From contig SADC01000494.1 of the NCBI GenBank assembly GCA_004194705.1, positions 1-64,000 on the forward strand: DNA of 64,000 nucleotides, read 5' to 3'. The notes beneath the pieces were generated by a model, which was not told the origin of the DNA, made no database searches, and was given only the letters and a program-made list of their open reading frames with translations. Position numbers and translations under genes: made by a program. Below are positions 47,127 through 58,328 of the stretch, in pieces (within the stretch, counting starts at the first letter, position 1; each line of letters opens with the position of its first letter). Origin of the DNA: Ditylenchus dipsaci. Taxonomy: Eukaryota; Nematoda; Chromadorea; Rhabditida; Anguinidae.

Positions 47127-47295
47127 CAGTTCCTATCGATTTAGTGCAGCTCCTGGAGACCGAAAAGACATACACTAAATCGAGAGTTACACTAAGTCAA
47201 AGGTATAGTTCCTTACATTTTAGATGAAACTAACCAAATCGTATGAAAATATATACACACTAAACCGAGAGTTACACTAAGTCGAGAGTGGACTG
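47127..47295. mobile_element. pogo/Tc1-like element, diverged
   Basis: TA-flanked CAGT ends with words cgatttagtgcag at the left and acactaagtcgagagtggactg at the right. The repeated word gagagttacactaag lies inside. The ends match only in part, so it is an old copy. Confidence 0.55.
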
Positions 47296-47379
47296 TAGAA
47301 CATTAAAACAATACAACCATTGAAACTTTTTTATGGATGAAATCAAACAAGAACAGCAGCAAAAATCAAGTTGTTGATG

Positions 47380-48060
47380 ATTAGCCATCAAGCTAGACAA
47401 CACCAACAGGATTTGCAGCACTCTCTACTATTGCACTCAACCAATTTACTGGGATTTAGCCTGCAGCCAAACATACTCCCACCCATCCCATTTACCCAAA
47501 TGCTGGCGTTTTCCGACAGCCTCAAAAACAGCATCCCACACCACAAATGAGCAAAAAGAGGGAACTCACGTTCTCTACCTACTACCCATCACCACCCAGT
47601 GGCTAAGCCATCCAGATTAGTTATGCTGGACAGCTGCAGCTGACCAGCATAACAGAACTAAATACGGTGGCTGGCCACCCCATTTAGGTGTCTGTCAGCT
47701 AAGGGATGGTCAATTTCAGGAGAGGGGGCTAGCCAAATGGCCAGGAGATTTACTGGGTTGTAATTTCATCAGCTAGCAGTAGCAGCTAGTCAATGGACTT
47801 CATATAGCCATCTTCAGCTGCCTGCTGATGCTTGCCCCAAACAGAGGAGGGGTCGGCAAAGGGGGCCTCCGGGGAACCATATAATGGACACTTTGGGGTT
47901 GGCTGGAATGGGAAGGAACTTAATCCATAAGTCAATTGATGGAACAACAACAATTGGCGAGAGGGGCAGGGTTGACAACATATGCACATATGAATGACTG
48001 GACGACTCTCTGGGATGGATACACAGCCGAAATTCAGCAAAAGAATAAACAAACATAAAA
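47380..48060. other. GC-richer, low-repeat island with E-box palindrome
   Basis: This 0.7 kb block has clearly higher GC and lower homopolymer content than its flanks. It contains a 34-bp near-palindrome (about 47,621-47,654) whose core CAGCTGCAGCTG is two overlapping E-boxes. No open frame here has a splice-consistent structure. It could be a distal enhancer or 5' region of the protein 4.1-like gene, or of the + strand gene at 50.2 kb. Function is inference. Confidence 0.35.
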
Positions 48061-48610
48061 TTTTTAAATAAAAAATCAAAATTGTAAAATAAAAATTATG
48101 CGCTCTTTTCAAGAAAATTTGTATTTTACCATCCCGAAGCGCTACATTAAACCTGTCCTTGTGAAGCAACAGATATTTTACGGCTCAAAATGTCTTCTGT
48201 TCTAATTAAGGGGGGGGGTGGTGCATTAAATTGAGGCTTTGCCTTTTGAAGAAAAAAGTTTTAGGATTCTGAAAAAACGATCCCGAAAATAAGAAATATT
48301 GCTAAATTTGGCAACAGACTGTACAAAAAGAACCAGCAAAAGCCTTTGAAAAAGATTAAAGAATTTCACTGGACTACAACTCTTTTACCGTATTTATTAT
48401 AAAATAGCCACCGGGGTTATTTTATACAGTCGGTGAAATTTGAGGTACATCTTGAGGTTTTTTAATTGAACGAAAATCAAAAACAATAAGAGTAGGTAGA
48501 TTTCACGATCAATAAGAAAAGGCAATAAAAAGTGATGTAAAGTAGTTTCTTTAGACTGACATATAGGTCTTCGACATCAGGAGGATACAGATTTCAGAGA
48601 AAATACGGTA

Positions 48611-49079
48611 CACTCGAACCTCGATACGAACACTTCCTAAAGTGTTCGTTTATCGGGGATGTCAGTTTACGGGAGGTACAATGTTTTCGAATCGAATATG
48701 TATCATGGAGAAAATGACAAAGAAAAGCAAAAACGACAACAATTTTTTACGGAAATTTAAAATTTTGGCGCTACTGAAATATACCCCTCCCAAAAAGCGA
48801 TATTGGAATATACCCACCCAATAATTTAGGCTTAGGCTCAGGGCCTAGCCATTACTAACAAGGGCTTTTGTACACCTTTTTTCAAAAATAATGGCTTTAG
48901 GTACCCTCCAAAAATTATTGGGGAGGGTATACTCCGGTAGCGTCAAAATTTTATTATCACTAAAAATATAAAAATATCGCAAACTATCTAAAGTGTCGCT
49001 TTGTTCAGTGTAATTATATTTAACTGGGCCACACATAGGGTCTGTTGATCGAAGGCGTCCGTTTATCGAGGTTCGACTG
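48611..49079. mobile_element. pogo/Tc1-like element with inner palindrome
   Basis: The ends CACTCGAACCTCGATA and TATCGAGGTTCGACTG are near-perfect inverse copies flanked by TA. The word gtttatcg is repeated near each end. A second palindromic unit lies inside at about 48,765-48,950 (atacccacccaataattt and its inverse). Confidence 0.8.
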
Positions 49080-50247
49080 TAATAATAAACAAATTTTAAA
49101 TGCAAATAAAAACAGTTATTCAAAATATTCTGATAACTTCCGATTTAAAAACATATTTAACCTAAACTAATAACTCCAGTATACTTAGGATATTAAATAG
49201 CAGTTTTTCAAAATATTTATGTGGAAATTCATGAAAATAATAGTCAAAATCATTGAGCAATGTCCAAAAACGTACAGTGTGTTTACATGGCAAATCCAAT
49301 GAACAAACACAGCTTTTTCAACATTTCTCTATCTATAGGCGTCAACTACTCTTAACAAGGAAGAGCTGTTTTATGGCGCTAAAAAGTGGCCAACAACTGG
49401 ATTTCAAGCGGCATTTTGAAAGCGGAAAGTAGTAAGTGAAAATTCAGAGGACGTCAAATTTTTTGATAGTAAAACACGGGTTAGAAGATAGGAAGGATGG
49501 TATGTCAAAAATAGTTATTAGGCAAATGCTTATTGCTTTGATATTTGCAGAAATTTCGGTTCATCGGAGGTCTCGACTGTCCAGACTGGGTGCTGACACA
49601 GATTGCTGAGTTTGCGGAAATTGTAATTTATTCGATATATATTTTTGAAACTGCAGGTTTTACATGTTTTTCGCTCAAATTTGTCAACTTTTAAGTTTTT
49701 TCGCTCAAAAGACATAAAAAGAATCACCCCATTTGTTGATACGTTTCCATACATTTTGAATAACTTTCTATCTTTAGGAATTTTTCGCAACTGTGATCAC
49801 CCAATCTACTATAATTTTTAAATTTTCGGTTGATACCGTATTTATCCATAATTTAGTAGAAAATGATCCCAAGCTCTGGAAATAGACACCACAATGTGCC
49901 GGTTTTTAGAACATCGACAAAATCATAATGTCGCTGATGCCAGCTGCGAGTGCAAGTGATTTTAGCAACATTATCTAAAAAAGCATTTTTGGTGCTTTGA
50001 ATTTAAAGTAATTGTCAATTAATTACCGTATATCCTCTAATTAAACGGCCCCCTCCAATAAACCGGCCCCTCTACTTTGAGGATACATATGTCGGACCAG
50101 ATAAATTTTTTCGCAAGGCTGTTTATTGTGTTTTCTTAACTCCCACGAGCTCTACAGCCTCCGCTTTTTCAATTTTGGTTGGGCACTCGAAAATCTCGAG
50201 ACCGACCTCAAATTTTTCTACTGCATACATCGAAAAGTACTATTTAG

Positions 50248-50359
50248 AGTCCTAATGATTTTAAAAGATGGTGTTTGATGATAGCTGACCGACTCAAATT
50301 TAACCAAACGGAGTGGACAGAGGAAAGTCTCCGAGAACTAACTGGTCATACACAGATAG
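50248..50359 (+). CDS. COMMD4: COMMD4-type protein, internal exon
   Basis: Acceptor gtactatttag|AGTCCT and donor ATAG|gtaggt give SPNDFKRWCLMIADRLKFNQ, TEWTEESLRELTGHTQI. It joins in phase 1 to ELRCMKAMIAALSFIL. The order LxxLTxxxxxExxxxKAxxAxLSFIL matches the N-terminal helical domain of COMMD4. The exon with the start codon was not found and must lie upstream. Confidence 0.65.
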
Positions 50360-50996
50360 GTAGGTCAAATATTGTGTTAATTAATAGGGCTAGTCCAAAT
50401 TACTACGACATTTTTAAAGAACTTTTAACTCCAAATTGTGTTTTTGAACTATATTTTATCGAAAGCTTCTAACTATGGGGTACACCAAAATGGGGCAAAC
50501 CTTTTTCGGTACTTACGCTGTTTGGGCTCGACCGTCATTTTTTCTTTTATTTTGAGACTAGAGATATCATAAATAAGTTTTATTACACAGTTTATTACAC
50601 AGTTTAAGATTCACACTCATACAACGTCACAACTTGCGACCACAAATGAAAAAAAATACCAGGACCATCAAATGTGAAAATGTCAAAAAAAATGACGGTC
50701 GGGCCCAAAAGTATAAATACCCCTTTTTCTTGCCACAAAAAGCTCTCTTTATCCCAAAAATACTTTTTCGCCTTCGAAAAAACTTTTCGAGAAAATTGTC
50801 ATAATCAAAAGATTGACTTTTAAGTAAAATGATATAAAAATCATGACAACATGACAATCATGACGACTCTGGGCCTCAGAATTGAGTAAAAATAAAAAAG
50901 TTGAATTTCATATATCAGATCCTAGTTTCCTTGTCCGACATCTCGCTAAAAGGGTGCCGAAATATTTTTTCAATTCAATACTTTGAGTTCTTGTAG

Positions 50997-51116
50997 AACT
51001 TCGCTGCATGAAAGCCATGATAGCCGCCCTGAGTTTCATTCTCGAAAAAGCAGCTAAGAATGCCTGCAGTGCAGTGGATTTAGAAGCAGAAATGTTGCAA
51101 TTAGGATTTTCCGCAG
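50997..51116 (+). CDS. COMMD4: COMMD4-type protein, exon with HN-domain core
   Basis: Acceptor gttcttgtag|AACTTC and donor GCAG|gtaagt bound ELRCMKAMIAALSFILEKAA, KNACSAVDLEAEMLQLGFSA. AxLSFILxxAAKxxxxxxxLxxELQQLGLPxEHA is the most recognisable stretch of COMMD4, and the match is close. COMMD proteins act in the Commander complex, with CCDC22/CCDC93, in endosomal recycling. Confidence 0.88.
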
Positions 51117-51164
51117 GTAAGTCATCTAGTCAGAAAAAGTAAAAAACGGTCATTTGTATTGCAG

Positions 51165-51245
51165 AACATGCCAAGCAGTTATTCCTTGTCTACTCATCTG
51201 AGATGGCTGCTTTACAGAGCATTCTGACCAAAAAGTTCGTTAGAG
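51165..51245 (+). CDS. COMMD4: COMMD4-type protein, exon
   Basis: Acceptor tgtattgcag|AACATG and donor AGAG|gttgtc give EHAKQLFLVYSSEMAALQSI, LTKKFVR. This is the EHAxxLxxxYxxxxxxLQxxL segment that follows the ELQQLGL word in COMMD4. Phase 1 on both sides fits its neighbours. The next intron is only 56 bp. Confidence 0.82.
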
Positions 51246-51301
51246 GTTGTCGGCATTTGGATTTTAAATTAATTTTAATCATCATCCTCCGTACCGTTTA
51301 G

Positions 51302-51438
51302 AGCCATCTTTTTGTGTACTCAAACAGACCAGTCAGATAGTGGATGGAGTCCAAGTAAAGCAATTGAAGGTTCGAACATCTGATGGCAAATGTTTGAACT
51401 TGGCTATTGGTGAACAAAAACTTCAGCTTCTTTCCAAA
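51302..51438 (+). CDS. COMMD4: COMMD4-type protein, COMM-domain exon (3' end uncertain)
   Basis: Acceptor ccgtttag|AGCCAT continues in frame as EPSFCVLKQTSQIVDGVQVK, QLKVRTSDGKCLNLAIGEQK, LQLLSK. VxxLxVxxxxG...LxLxxxKxQxLLxEL is the beta-strand part and end of the COMM domain. The last residues and stop are expected soon after. I could not place the donor or the final exon, because the sequence turns into transposon after 51,440. Confidence 0.7.
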
Positions 51439-51764
51439 GGCATAACTTTTTCAAATTTAAAAAAAACCCTTGTATATGGCGTGGCAAAGATTCGCCTGAT
51501 TTCAAACCGCCATAAACCGCGCAAACCGCGAAAGATTTTAATCACAAAGGTCAACTTGCGAACGTTTTATTTTTTTTCCAGTATATTAGCCCACATTCGT
51601 TGGCGGTCGGCGAATTGGTCCACGGTCAATTGGTTAATTGATCTACATGTCAATTGATCAACAAAATTTTTATCACCTCCAAATGCCGAACAAATTATAC
51701 TATTTAAACCAAAATCGCAAAGATAATTCGAAAAAACATTTTTGGTATAAAAAAGTGTCCCCAC

Positions 51765-51934
51765 CAGGGTTGTTAACGCCAAAAATTTTTGAAGCCTTCA
51801 TCTTTAATCCTCAATAAAAAAAAATTCTCCTTCATCCTCGATCTTCAATCTTCAATAAAATCGAAAAATAATGAAGATTTTCATCCTCATCTTCATCCTC
51901 AATGAAGATCTTCATTGAAGGGTTAACAACCCTG
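51765..51934. mobile_element. hAT-type miniature element
   Basis: The ends CAGGGTTGTTAACG and GGGTTAACAACCCTG sit between exact duplications gtccccac (51,757-51,764 and 51,935-51,942). Subterminal words like cttcatcctc and gaagatgaag are inverted. It is inserted in the inverted repeat of an older TTAA-family element whose right end is at 51,993. Confidence 0.9.
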
Positions 51935-52335
51935 GTCCCCACCAATTCAAATTTCAGCAATGCCGCTGCGCTCAAAAACCATGGTCCTTTTAGACCAAAA
52001 TGCTGTTTTGACCATCCATAATCTCAATACCCTGTGAAGATACCTATTCTGAGGCGGTTCACCACAAATTTGAAGGGAGTTTTCTGAATGGGCAAACAAA
52101 CAGCTCTATCTTGTCTAAAACAACGCTCTGAGTACATTAGTGAAGATTAAAATTCGGTTTTCTGCCGTCAAATTTTTAGGTTGTACTCAATTTCGACACT
52201 CGGCCATGACTTTATACCTGACATGATCTCGAAAATTGTTAAAAATTCTGCTTTTGTTTGCTGCACTTTGTAGCCCACTAAATTAATTTTTCACATGTTT
52301 CTCAACTACAAGAAATAAAATAGGCTGTAACTAAT

Positions 52336-53003
52336 TTACCCCGCCAAATTACTGATTTACCCGCCAAATTATTTTTTTACCCCGCCAAATTTGAATTTTC
52401 GGTAAAATACTGCAGTAAATTTTGCGGGAATTCAGATTTTATAGTCAAAAATGACTTGGATCGCTCAAAATCCCAACCCCGAGTGGCCAGAAGCCCCTGA
52501 AAGTTGGTTTTTTGGGGGTTTACTAAAGGGGGGGGGGTAATCTTTTTGCGAAAAATCGATTGAGCGGATCAGATTTCCAGTCCGATCGGCTGAATTGCTC
52601 AGAATTTCACCCTGAACCATTCTCAACCATCTTAAACCACCCTAAGCACTGATTTAGGGTAGTTAGATACTGGTCTGGAGCAGTTTGGGATGGTTTAGGG
52701 TGGTTTAAGATGGTTGAGAATGGTTAAGGGTGGAATCCTGAGCGATTGAGCCCGTCGGACCCGAAATCTGATCCGCTCAATCGATTTTTCGCAAAAAGTT
52801 TACCCCCCCCCTTTAGTAACCCCCAAAAAACCAACTTTCAGGGGCTTCTGGCCACTCGGGGGTGGGATTTTGAGCGATCCAAGTCATTTTTGACTATAAA
52901 ATCTGAATTCCCGCAAAATTTACTGCAGTATTTCACCGAAAATTCAAATTTGGCGGGGTAAAAAAATTATTTGGCGGGGTAAATCAGTAATTTGGCGGGG
53001 TAA
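52336..53003. repeat. 668-bp near-perfect palindrome
   Basis: Two arms of about 300 bp (52,336-52,640 and 52,690-53,003) are almost exact inverse copies, including a long G/C homopolymer at 52,527 and 52,801. The ends carry ttaccccgccaaatt repeats. The centre repeats tggtttagggtgg in both orientations. It is a large foldback element between COMMD4 and p23. A small relative with similar ends is at 7,920-8,075. Confidence 0.88.
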
Positions 53004-53616
53004 AACAATTTGAGCCAATAAATAATATAAAGATGTTTAAGCCTCTTTTGCCGGCGTGAGACTGAAGAAAAGTTATTGCCTTTGATAAATTCATAAAAAC
53101 CTGTTCAAAATTGGGCCAGGTTTATCAAAATACAATGGCCAGCATGAGCCAAAAACAACAAACTGGTTTTTTTTCTGAAATCGGGGTCCGTTTTCATAGA
53201 GGTAGTTTATAAAAATTCGGAAAGGGCTGAAGCCCAGTTAGGCTGAAGGAATTAACAAATTAATTTAGTGGAGTATATTGGGGGGAGAATTGGGTTAAAT
53301 TTAAAAAATAATTCTAAATGGACCAATTTTCTCCTCCTTGGTAGCGCCAATCCAAGTAGCGCCGAAACCGCCTTGATTTATTTCAGGCATCCAGGAAGCC
53401 TTGCTGTCACTTGAACCATTCCAAGAATAGTTTTTTTTCTAAAGTGTTCTAACCTTAACTGACTGTTACTTGTGTCTCTAATGTCTCCAATGAACAAATT
53501 GTTTACTGTGTGGTAGTAATATCAAAATACAAAACATTTTATGGATAAATATTTGTAAACAAATAACACAACACAAGGAAGAGTAAAAGCCGGGGGACTA
53601 ACAGATGGACACAAAG

Positions 53617-53622
53617 TTTATT
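53617..53622 (-). promoter_or_regulatory. PTGES3: Poly(A) signal of the p23 gene
   Basis: AATAAA on the minus strand (plus-strand tttatt), about 130 bp past the stop codon at 53,750. This is a normal distance for a short 3'UTR. Confidence 0.7.
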
Positions 53623-53749
53623 AAAGAAACCCAAGGAGTCAAACAAGAACAACAACATTGCGGGTCGGAAAAGTGAGGATGAGATACTTAACGGGAGGGA
53701 AGGGGGACATCAACAAACAATATGAATACGCTGCTGCATTCTACACCAC

Positions 53750-53847
53750 TCAAGCCTTTTCAGCAGCGGCCGCATTTTCACTGGCTGGCGATTCACCCGT
53801 CTTGGTTCCTTCTGGCTTCTCGATGTCCTCCAGCTCAGCAATATCTT
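53750..53847 (-). CDS. PTGES3: p23 co-chaperone, exon 4 (terminal)
   Basis: Acceptor atttttgtag|AAGATA gives (E)DIAELEDIEKPEGTKTGESP, ASENAAAAEKA and TGA. This is an acidic, then Ala/Glu-rich, disordered tail typical of p23. With the other exons the gene is 615 nt, 204 residues plus stop. Confidence 0.9.
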
Positions 53848-53903
53848 CTACAAAAATATTTTCGCAATTAATTTTGGGGAAAAGAGGAATTTTTTAAAGT
53901 CAC

Positions 53904-54138
53904 CGTCGTCCTCATCACCATCCATGTCGCCATCATCATCGCCCATGTCCAGATCATTCATGTTGAAGCCACCGGGTTTTCCACCCATACCTGGCATGCC
54001 ACCCATGCCAGGCATGCCACCGAACTGAGAGAAGTCCATGCCATCGAATCCACCGCCACCCCCAAATCCAGTGTCAGCCTCTTCATTTTCCTCGTCCTCA
54101 TCCTTCCATTTGTCGAAGTCCACCTTGATCCATTGGAC
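53904..54138 (-). CDS. PTGES3: p23 co-chaperone, exon 3
   Basis: Acceptor ttgttttag|GTCCAA opens VQWIKVDFDKWKDEDEENEE, then a Gly/Met-rich segment (GFDGMDFSQFGGMPGMGGMP) and an acidic run ending at GACG|gtgact. W(L/I)xVDFxxWKDxxD is the p23 signature at the end of the CS domain. The GMGG-rich tail, longer than in human p23, resembles insect and other invertebrate forms. Confidence 0.96.
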
Positions 54139-54786
54139 CTAAAACAAATTATTGTTTTTGAACCTCCGGCAATTTTTTTTCTAAAACGGGTCTCCCAACT
54201 ATCTTATCTCTTAAAAATCAAATTGCAGCGCAACGTCGTGGACTGTAAAACACTAATATTTATAATTGATTTCATGGTCAGGCGAGGGCTAGCCAGGCTC
54301 CAGCCACCTCCGGTTTTTTGAAAAACATTGTAGAATTAAAACAGTATGAAAGTCGAGGCTAAATGACCGCTCTAGATGCTTTAGCCACCTGAAAAAGTTT
54401 CTAGCTACGTCTCTGGTTGCTTTTGAAATTTTTTATGTTTTGAATCCGTTCAATACGAAAAAATCCACATGTTTGACCATAAAAATTTTATTTTTTGGAT
54501 GCCTTGGTCACCCAAGCTAATTTCTTGAAAATTTATGTATCTAATGAAAAATCAGCTTGGGGAACCAAGGCATCTAAAAATAAAAAATTTTTGGTCAATT
54601 GCAGGGAAGACTATTATTGCCATGTTTTTCGTATTCTGAGCTTCAAAAAACATGAAAAATACCAACGCAATCAAAAATAACAGATTTTTACAGTTTAGAG
54701 TTTTCGAAGCTCCCTTGTTAACTAATATAAAATTGCTTTATGCAATTTTATAGACATTTTGGTTGTCCATATTTATAAAAACCGAC

Positions 54787-54946
54787 CTTGGTCTTTTCTT
54801 TTAACAATCGAGGCCACCACTCAGTGGTTTCCTTTGGAATGACTAGTTCGATTCGACGGTCAGTTGCGATCTGACGACTTTCTTCACCTTTGAGTTTGGC
54901 ATACAGCTGGATGTCAGCTTCGTAGGCCTCTCCATTTTTCGTTCCT
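54787..54946 (-). CDS. PTGES3: p23 co-chaperone, exon 2
   Basis: Acceptor aactttcag|AGGAAC and donor ACCAAG|gtcggt bound GTKNGEAYEADIQLYAKLKG, EESRQIATDRRIELVIPKET and TEWWPRLLKEKTK. WPRLxKEKxK(V)xWxKVDF is invariant in p23 proteins and includes the HSP90-contacting part of the CS fold. Confidence 0.96.
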
Positions 54947-55155
54947 CTGAAAGTTAATTTAGTTTAAGAAGGATAAGTAATGCAAAGGAGGCATTTAATT
55001 CCGCATTTATGACCCGATCATGAGATTTTTTAAATTATAATATAGATGACTGAAATTCAAAAAGATTCTAAATTTCTCAAAATTTTCGAAAAACAACATT
55101 TTGCCACTAAAAAGCCTATTGAACATTTTTCAGATAGGTTGGATGGATAGACATA

Positions 55156-55751
55156 CAGGGTGTCCCAAAATAACCTGCAATTTTTCAAAATTAACATTGT
55201 TTTGTTTAAAACTTTCGAATTTATATATATCTCAAATTATTCAGCAGTGTTCGATAGCTATTTTGCAAGCCGAGATGAAGGGCTACGCGATAGTGCAAAA
55301 ATACTTCGAAAATCATAACAAAAACTCGAAGAAATATGTCATGATTTGCTGTTCAAATTCAGACTTTTCGAAAAGTTTGGTTTAGACAGTTACAGCCATT
55401 GAAATTTTGCTTGTCGCATTTATTTATTGCTTTATTTCATCATGCCTCTCTTATTTTTTATTGAATTCGGTGTAACAAGGATGGATGGTTGCAGTCTTAG
55501 GTCATAAGGTCAGCTTCAAGGCAAGCAACATATGGGAAGCAACCACTTAGTGAGTTAGCCCTGTGCAGCGAGCCACGTTAATCTCATGCTACGAGAGCTA
55601 GACCTAAGACTACGGCAGAATGAGAGGACTCGGTACCGGCCTCACAACCGTTATTTCAACATCCTTTGTTACACCAAAAAAATTATTTTAGCCGGTGCGC
55701 GGGAGCCCTTGACAAATTTTTTAAAATTTGCAGGTTTTTTGGACCACCCTG
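55156..55751. mobile_element. Tc1/mariner-type non-autonomous element
   Basis: TA-flanked ends CAGGGTGTCCCAAAAT and the inverse ttttggaccaccctg. Inside the right part, gcgcgggagcccttgacaaa is shared with the 16,254-16,520 element. It lies in intron 1 of p23. Confidence 0.7.
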
Positions 55752-55902
55752 TATATAGGTTCAAAAAGTGGATCGCATAATTTATTTCGATGGCAAAGTT
55801 TGAAATTTTTTATAAATAAGTTATAGATTCAGAATATTTTTCCCACCACAAAGTCGTTTACATGAAAATTGACAAAGATGATTGAAAAATTCTAAAACCG
55901 AC

Positions 55903-56024
55903 TTGATTTTGAAGGTATCTTCGTGAACAGTCATTTGTTCAATTTTCAGGTCCTCAACCTCGATGGCCAAGTAGACATGTGGAGAGCGTTGGGCCCACAA
56001 AATCAGTGGATGTTTCACAGTCAT
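55903..56024 (-). CDS. PTGES3: p23 co-chaperone, exon 1
   Basis: ATG at 56,024 (context gcaagATGA), with an in-frame stop 5 codons upstream, opens MTVKHPLILWAQRSPHVYLA, IEVEDLKIEQMTVHEDTFKI. It ends at donor ATCAA|gtcggt (phase 2). HPxxLWAQR..VYLxIxVED is the start of the CS domain. p23 stabilises closed, ATP-bound HSP90 on client proteins in the cytosol. Intron 1 contains the 596-bp transposon at 55,156. Confidence 0.93.
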
Positions 56025-56952
56025 CTTGCGCAAGGCTTATAATCTTAATATTTCAACAATTGCAACGAAACTAAAATCAATGAAAATATTTTCGAACAAG
56101 AAATCGCCAGACAAATTATAAAAACGAATTTTCCCGAAGATAATACAGTGAAAATATTCTACTGTGGCAAATTATCTGTTCAGGACTAATTTTACGTTGC
56201 TTTAGGATTTAATAGTGCTGAATGATTCTCCAGAAAAGACGGATAAAACGGAAAAATGCCACGTTTTGGAGAAAAATTTACACGTTTATCGATTTCAGTC
56301 AAACAGGCAAAAAAGTGCCACGTTTTAGTCAAAAAGTACCATGTTTTGGGAAAAATAGCCACGTTTTCTGAAAATAAGCTTTCTTATTTCAATCAATGGT
56401 TTACACGGATGGCATACGATTCGATACGGGGCGTAATCGTTTTGCTAATAGCATCTTTTCGCCAATGATATCACTTAGTCAATGGTATGTTTTCGCCGAT
56501 TGCTTGTTTTCTCAAGTACTCTTGTTCTCTTTTCAAGCAAATTACCACTCATTCTGTAGCTCATCTCACTGGCTACAAAATGAGTGATAATTTTACTAGC
56601 AAATAAATAACAATGCTTGAGAAAAGAAGCTATTCGTGAAAACGTACTATTGGCGACGTAATCTCATTGGCAAAAAGATGCCATTGGCAAAAAGATCTCA
56701 TTGGCAAAAGTCTCATCTTCAATATACATTGGGATTCTATACTGCGATTCGATACACTTTTTCTTTTAAAATACTCTCTAGGAATTCTACCATATTTTGT
56801 TACTCAAGCTCAGCAAAAAAAAACCTCTTTATGTATCTCTTATCAAGAGTTTTTCTCGGATTAATGTCACAGGCAATCCTGTGCATTCATCTCCAGTTGT
56901 ATTCCATGTTCTTTTAGACCAATCAAACCATAGTAAGGTATAAGGTGTGTTG

Positions 56953-57836
56953 CAGGGCTGCGTCGGAACGAGAAAAAAATCGGAACGGAATTCGGAATCG
57001 GAATTCCAGAATTTTCGGAATCGGAATTCGGATTTCGGAACTTGACCTATTTTTCGGAATTCGGATTTCGGAATTCGGAACTCAAAAAGTATCGGATTTC
57101 GGATTTCGAACTTGACCTATTTTCAGAATTCGGATTTCGGAATTCGGAACTCAAAAAGTATCGGATTTCGGAAAATTTTCGAGCTTCAAAAATAAGAATC
57201 AAAATTTCAAGATTTTTCGAATTGACTTTATTATAACACACAAAACAAGGTCCTATATTACAATGCGGGATGAGGGTTTTGCCTTGGTCCTCCCTGTTTT
57301 ATTTTTGTGGTTTTTTAGGCTCAAGCTTAGGCGAGGGTAGGCTAGCATATGCTGGGATGGACTTGAACATGAGTCTAATAAATCCGTCTTTAACATACGC
57401 TGGCCTACCCTTGCCTACAGCCTATAAAATTAGAAAAAAAACAACAGGGGGGTCCAAGGCACCCCCCCCCATTGTGATATATGGCTTAAAACAGTTTAAT
57501 CAGCATTAATATTTACCGTTGTAAGCGGTCTAAGCCGAAAACCAGGGTACACCCGAACCAGCAGGATGGAGCCCGAACCACTGGGTACATACAAACCACC
57601 GGGATGGGGCATGGACCAAATCCTTATCGGTGCCAGCAAAGCTGGCAGTTTTATTGCGGGAACACAGAAAACGTTGAAGAAAACTTGAATTCGGGTTAAA
57701 AAATACCGAGTAGGATCTGAATTTGATGTCATTGCAAGATAGTTTTCGGATTTCGGAATTCGGAACTTGACTTTTTTCGGAATTCGGATTTCGGAACTCA
57801 AAAAGTATCGGATTTCGGAATTCCGACGCACCCCTG
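56953..57836. mobile_element. hAT-type element (TTCGGAA-rich) with nested insert
   Basis: The ends CAGGGCTGCGTCGGAA and TTCCGACGCACCCCTG sit between exact duplications gtgtgttg (56,945-56,952 and 57,837-57,844). Subterminal blocks are made of ggaattcggatttcgg words in both orientations. A palindromic member of the CCTTGGTCC family (about 57,263-57,470) is nested inside. Confidence 0.88.
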
Positions 57837-58328
57837 GTGTGTTGATAGAAGTGTATGTTAATGTGTACACCACCAGTCTTGGCCAATTGACCGGCGTTGT
57901 CAACCGGTGGATTATCCGGTGAGCCACCGGTTGATCACCTTTCTGATCACCTTTCAACCGGTTGATCAACCAAGAATCAATCAACCGGTGGATGGTGGAT
58001 GTGGCGGTTGATAAAACCCAGGCGTGGCCAAGACTGTACACCACACGGGTCACCACTTAATGCTCCTGATAAACCTTTAGTGGTTCCACGGGTTCCACGA
58101 GTTTGGCCGCTTCGTGGCCAAGACCAGCACACTCCACATTGCATGGGATAAGAGAACATGTAGTACATGCAGTAGTGTAAAATAATAAATATTATGTAGA
58201 TGTACTAACCTCTACTCGAGTAGGGCTCGCCCAAAAACGCCCGAGCCGAAAGACGCCCTAAAACCAAAGACGTCTTAGGACAAAAAGCGCCCGCCGAAAA
58301 CGCGGCCTAGGACAAATGGCGCCCGAGC

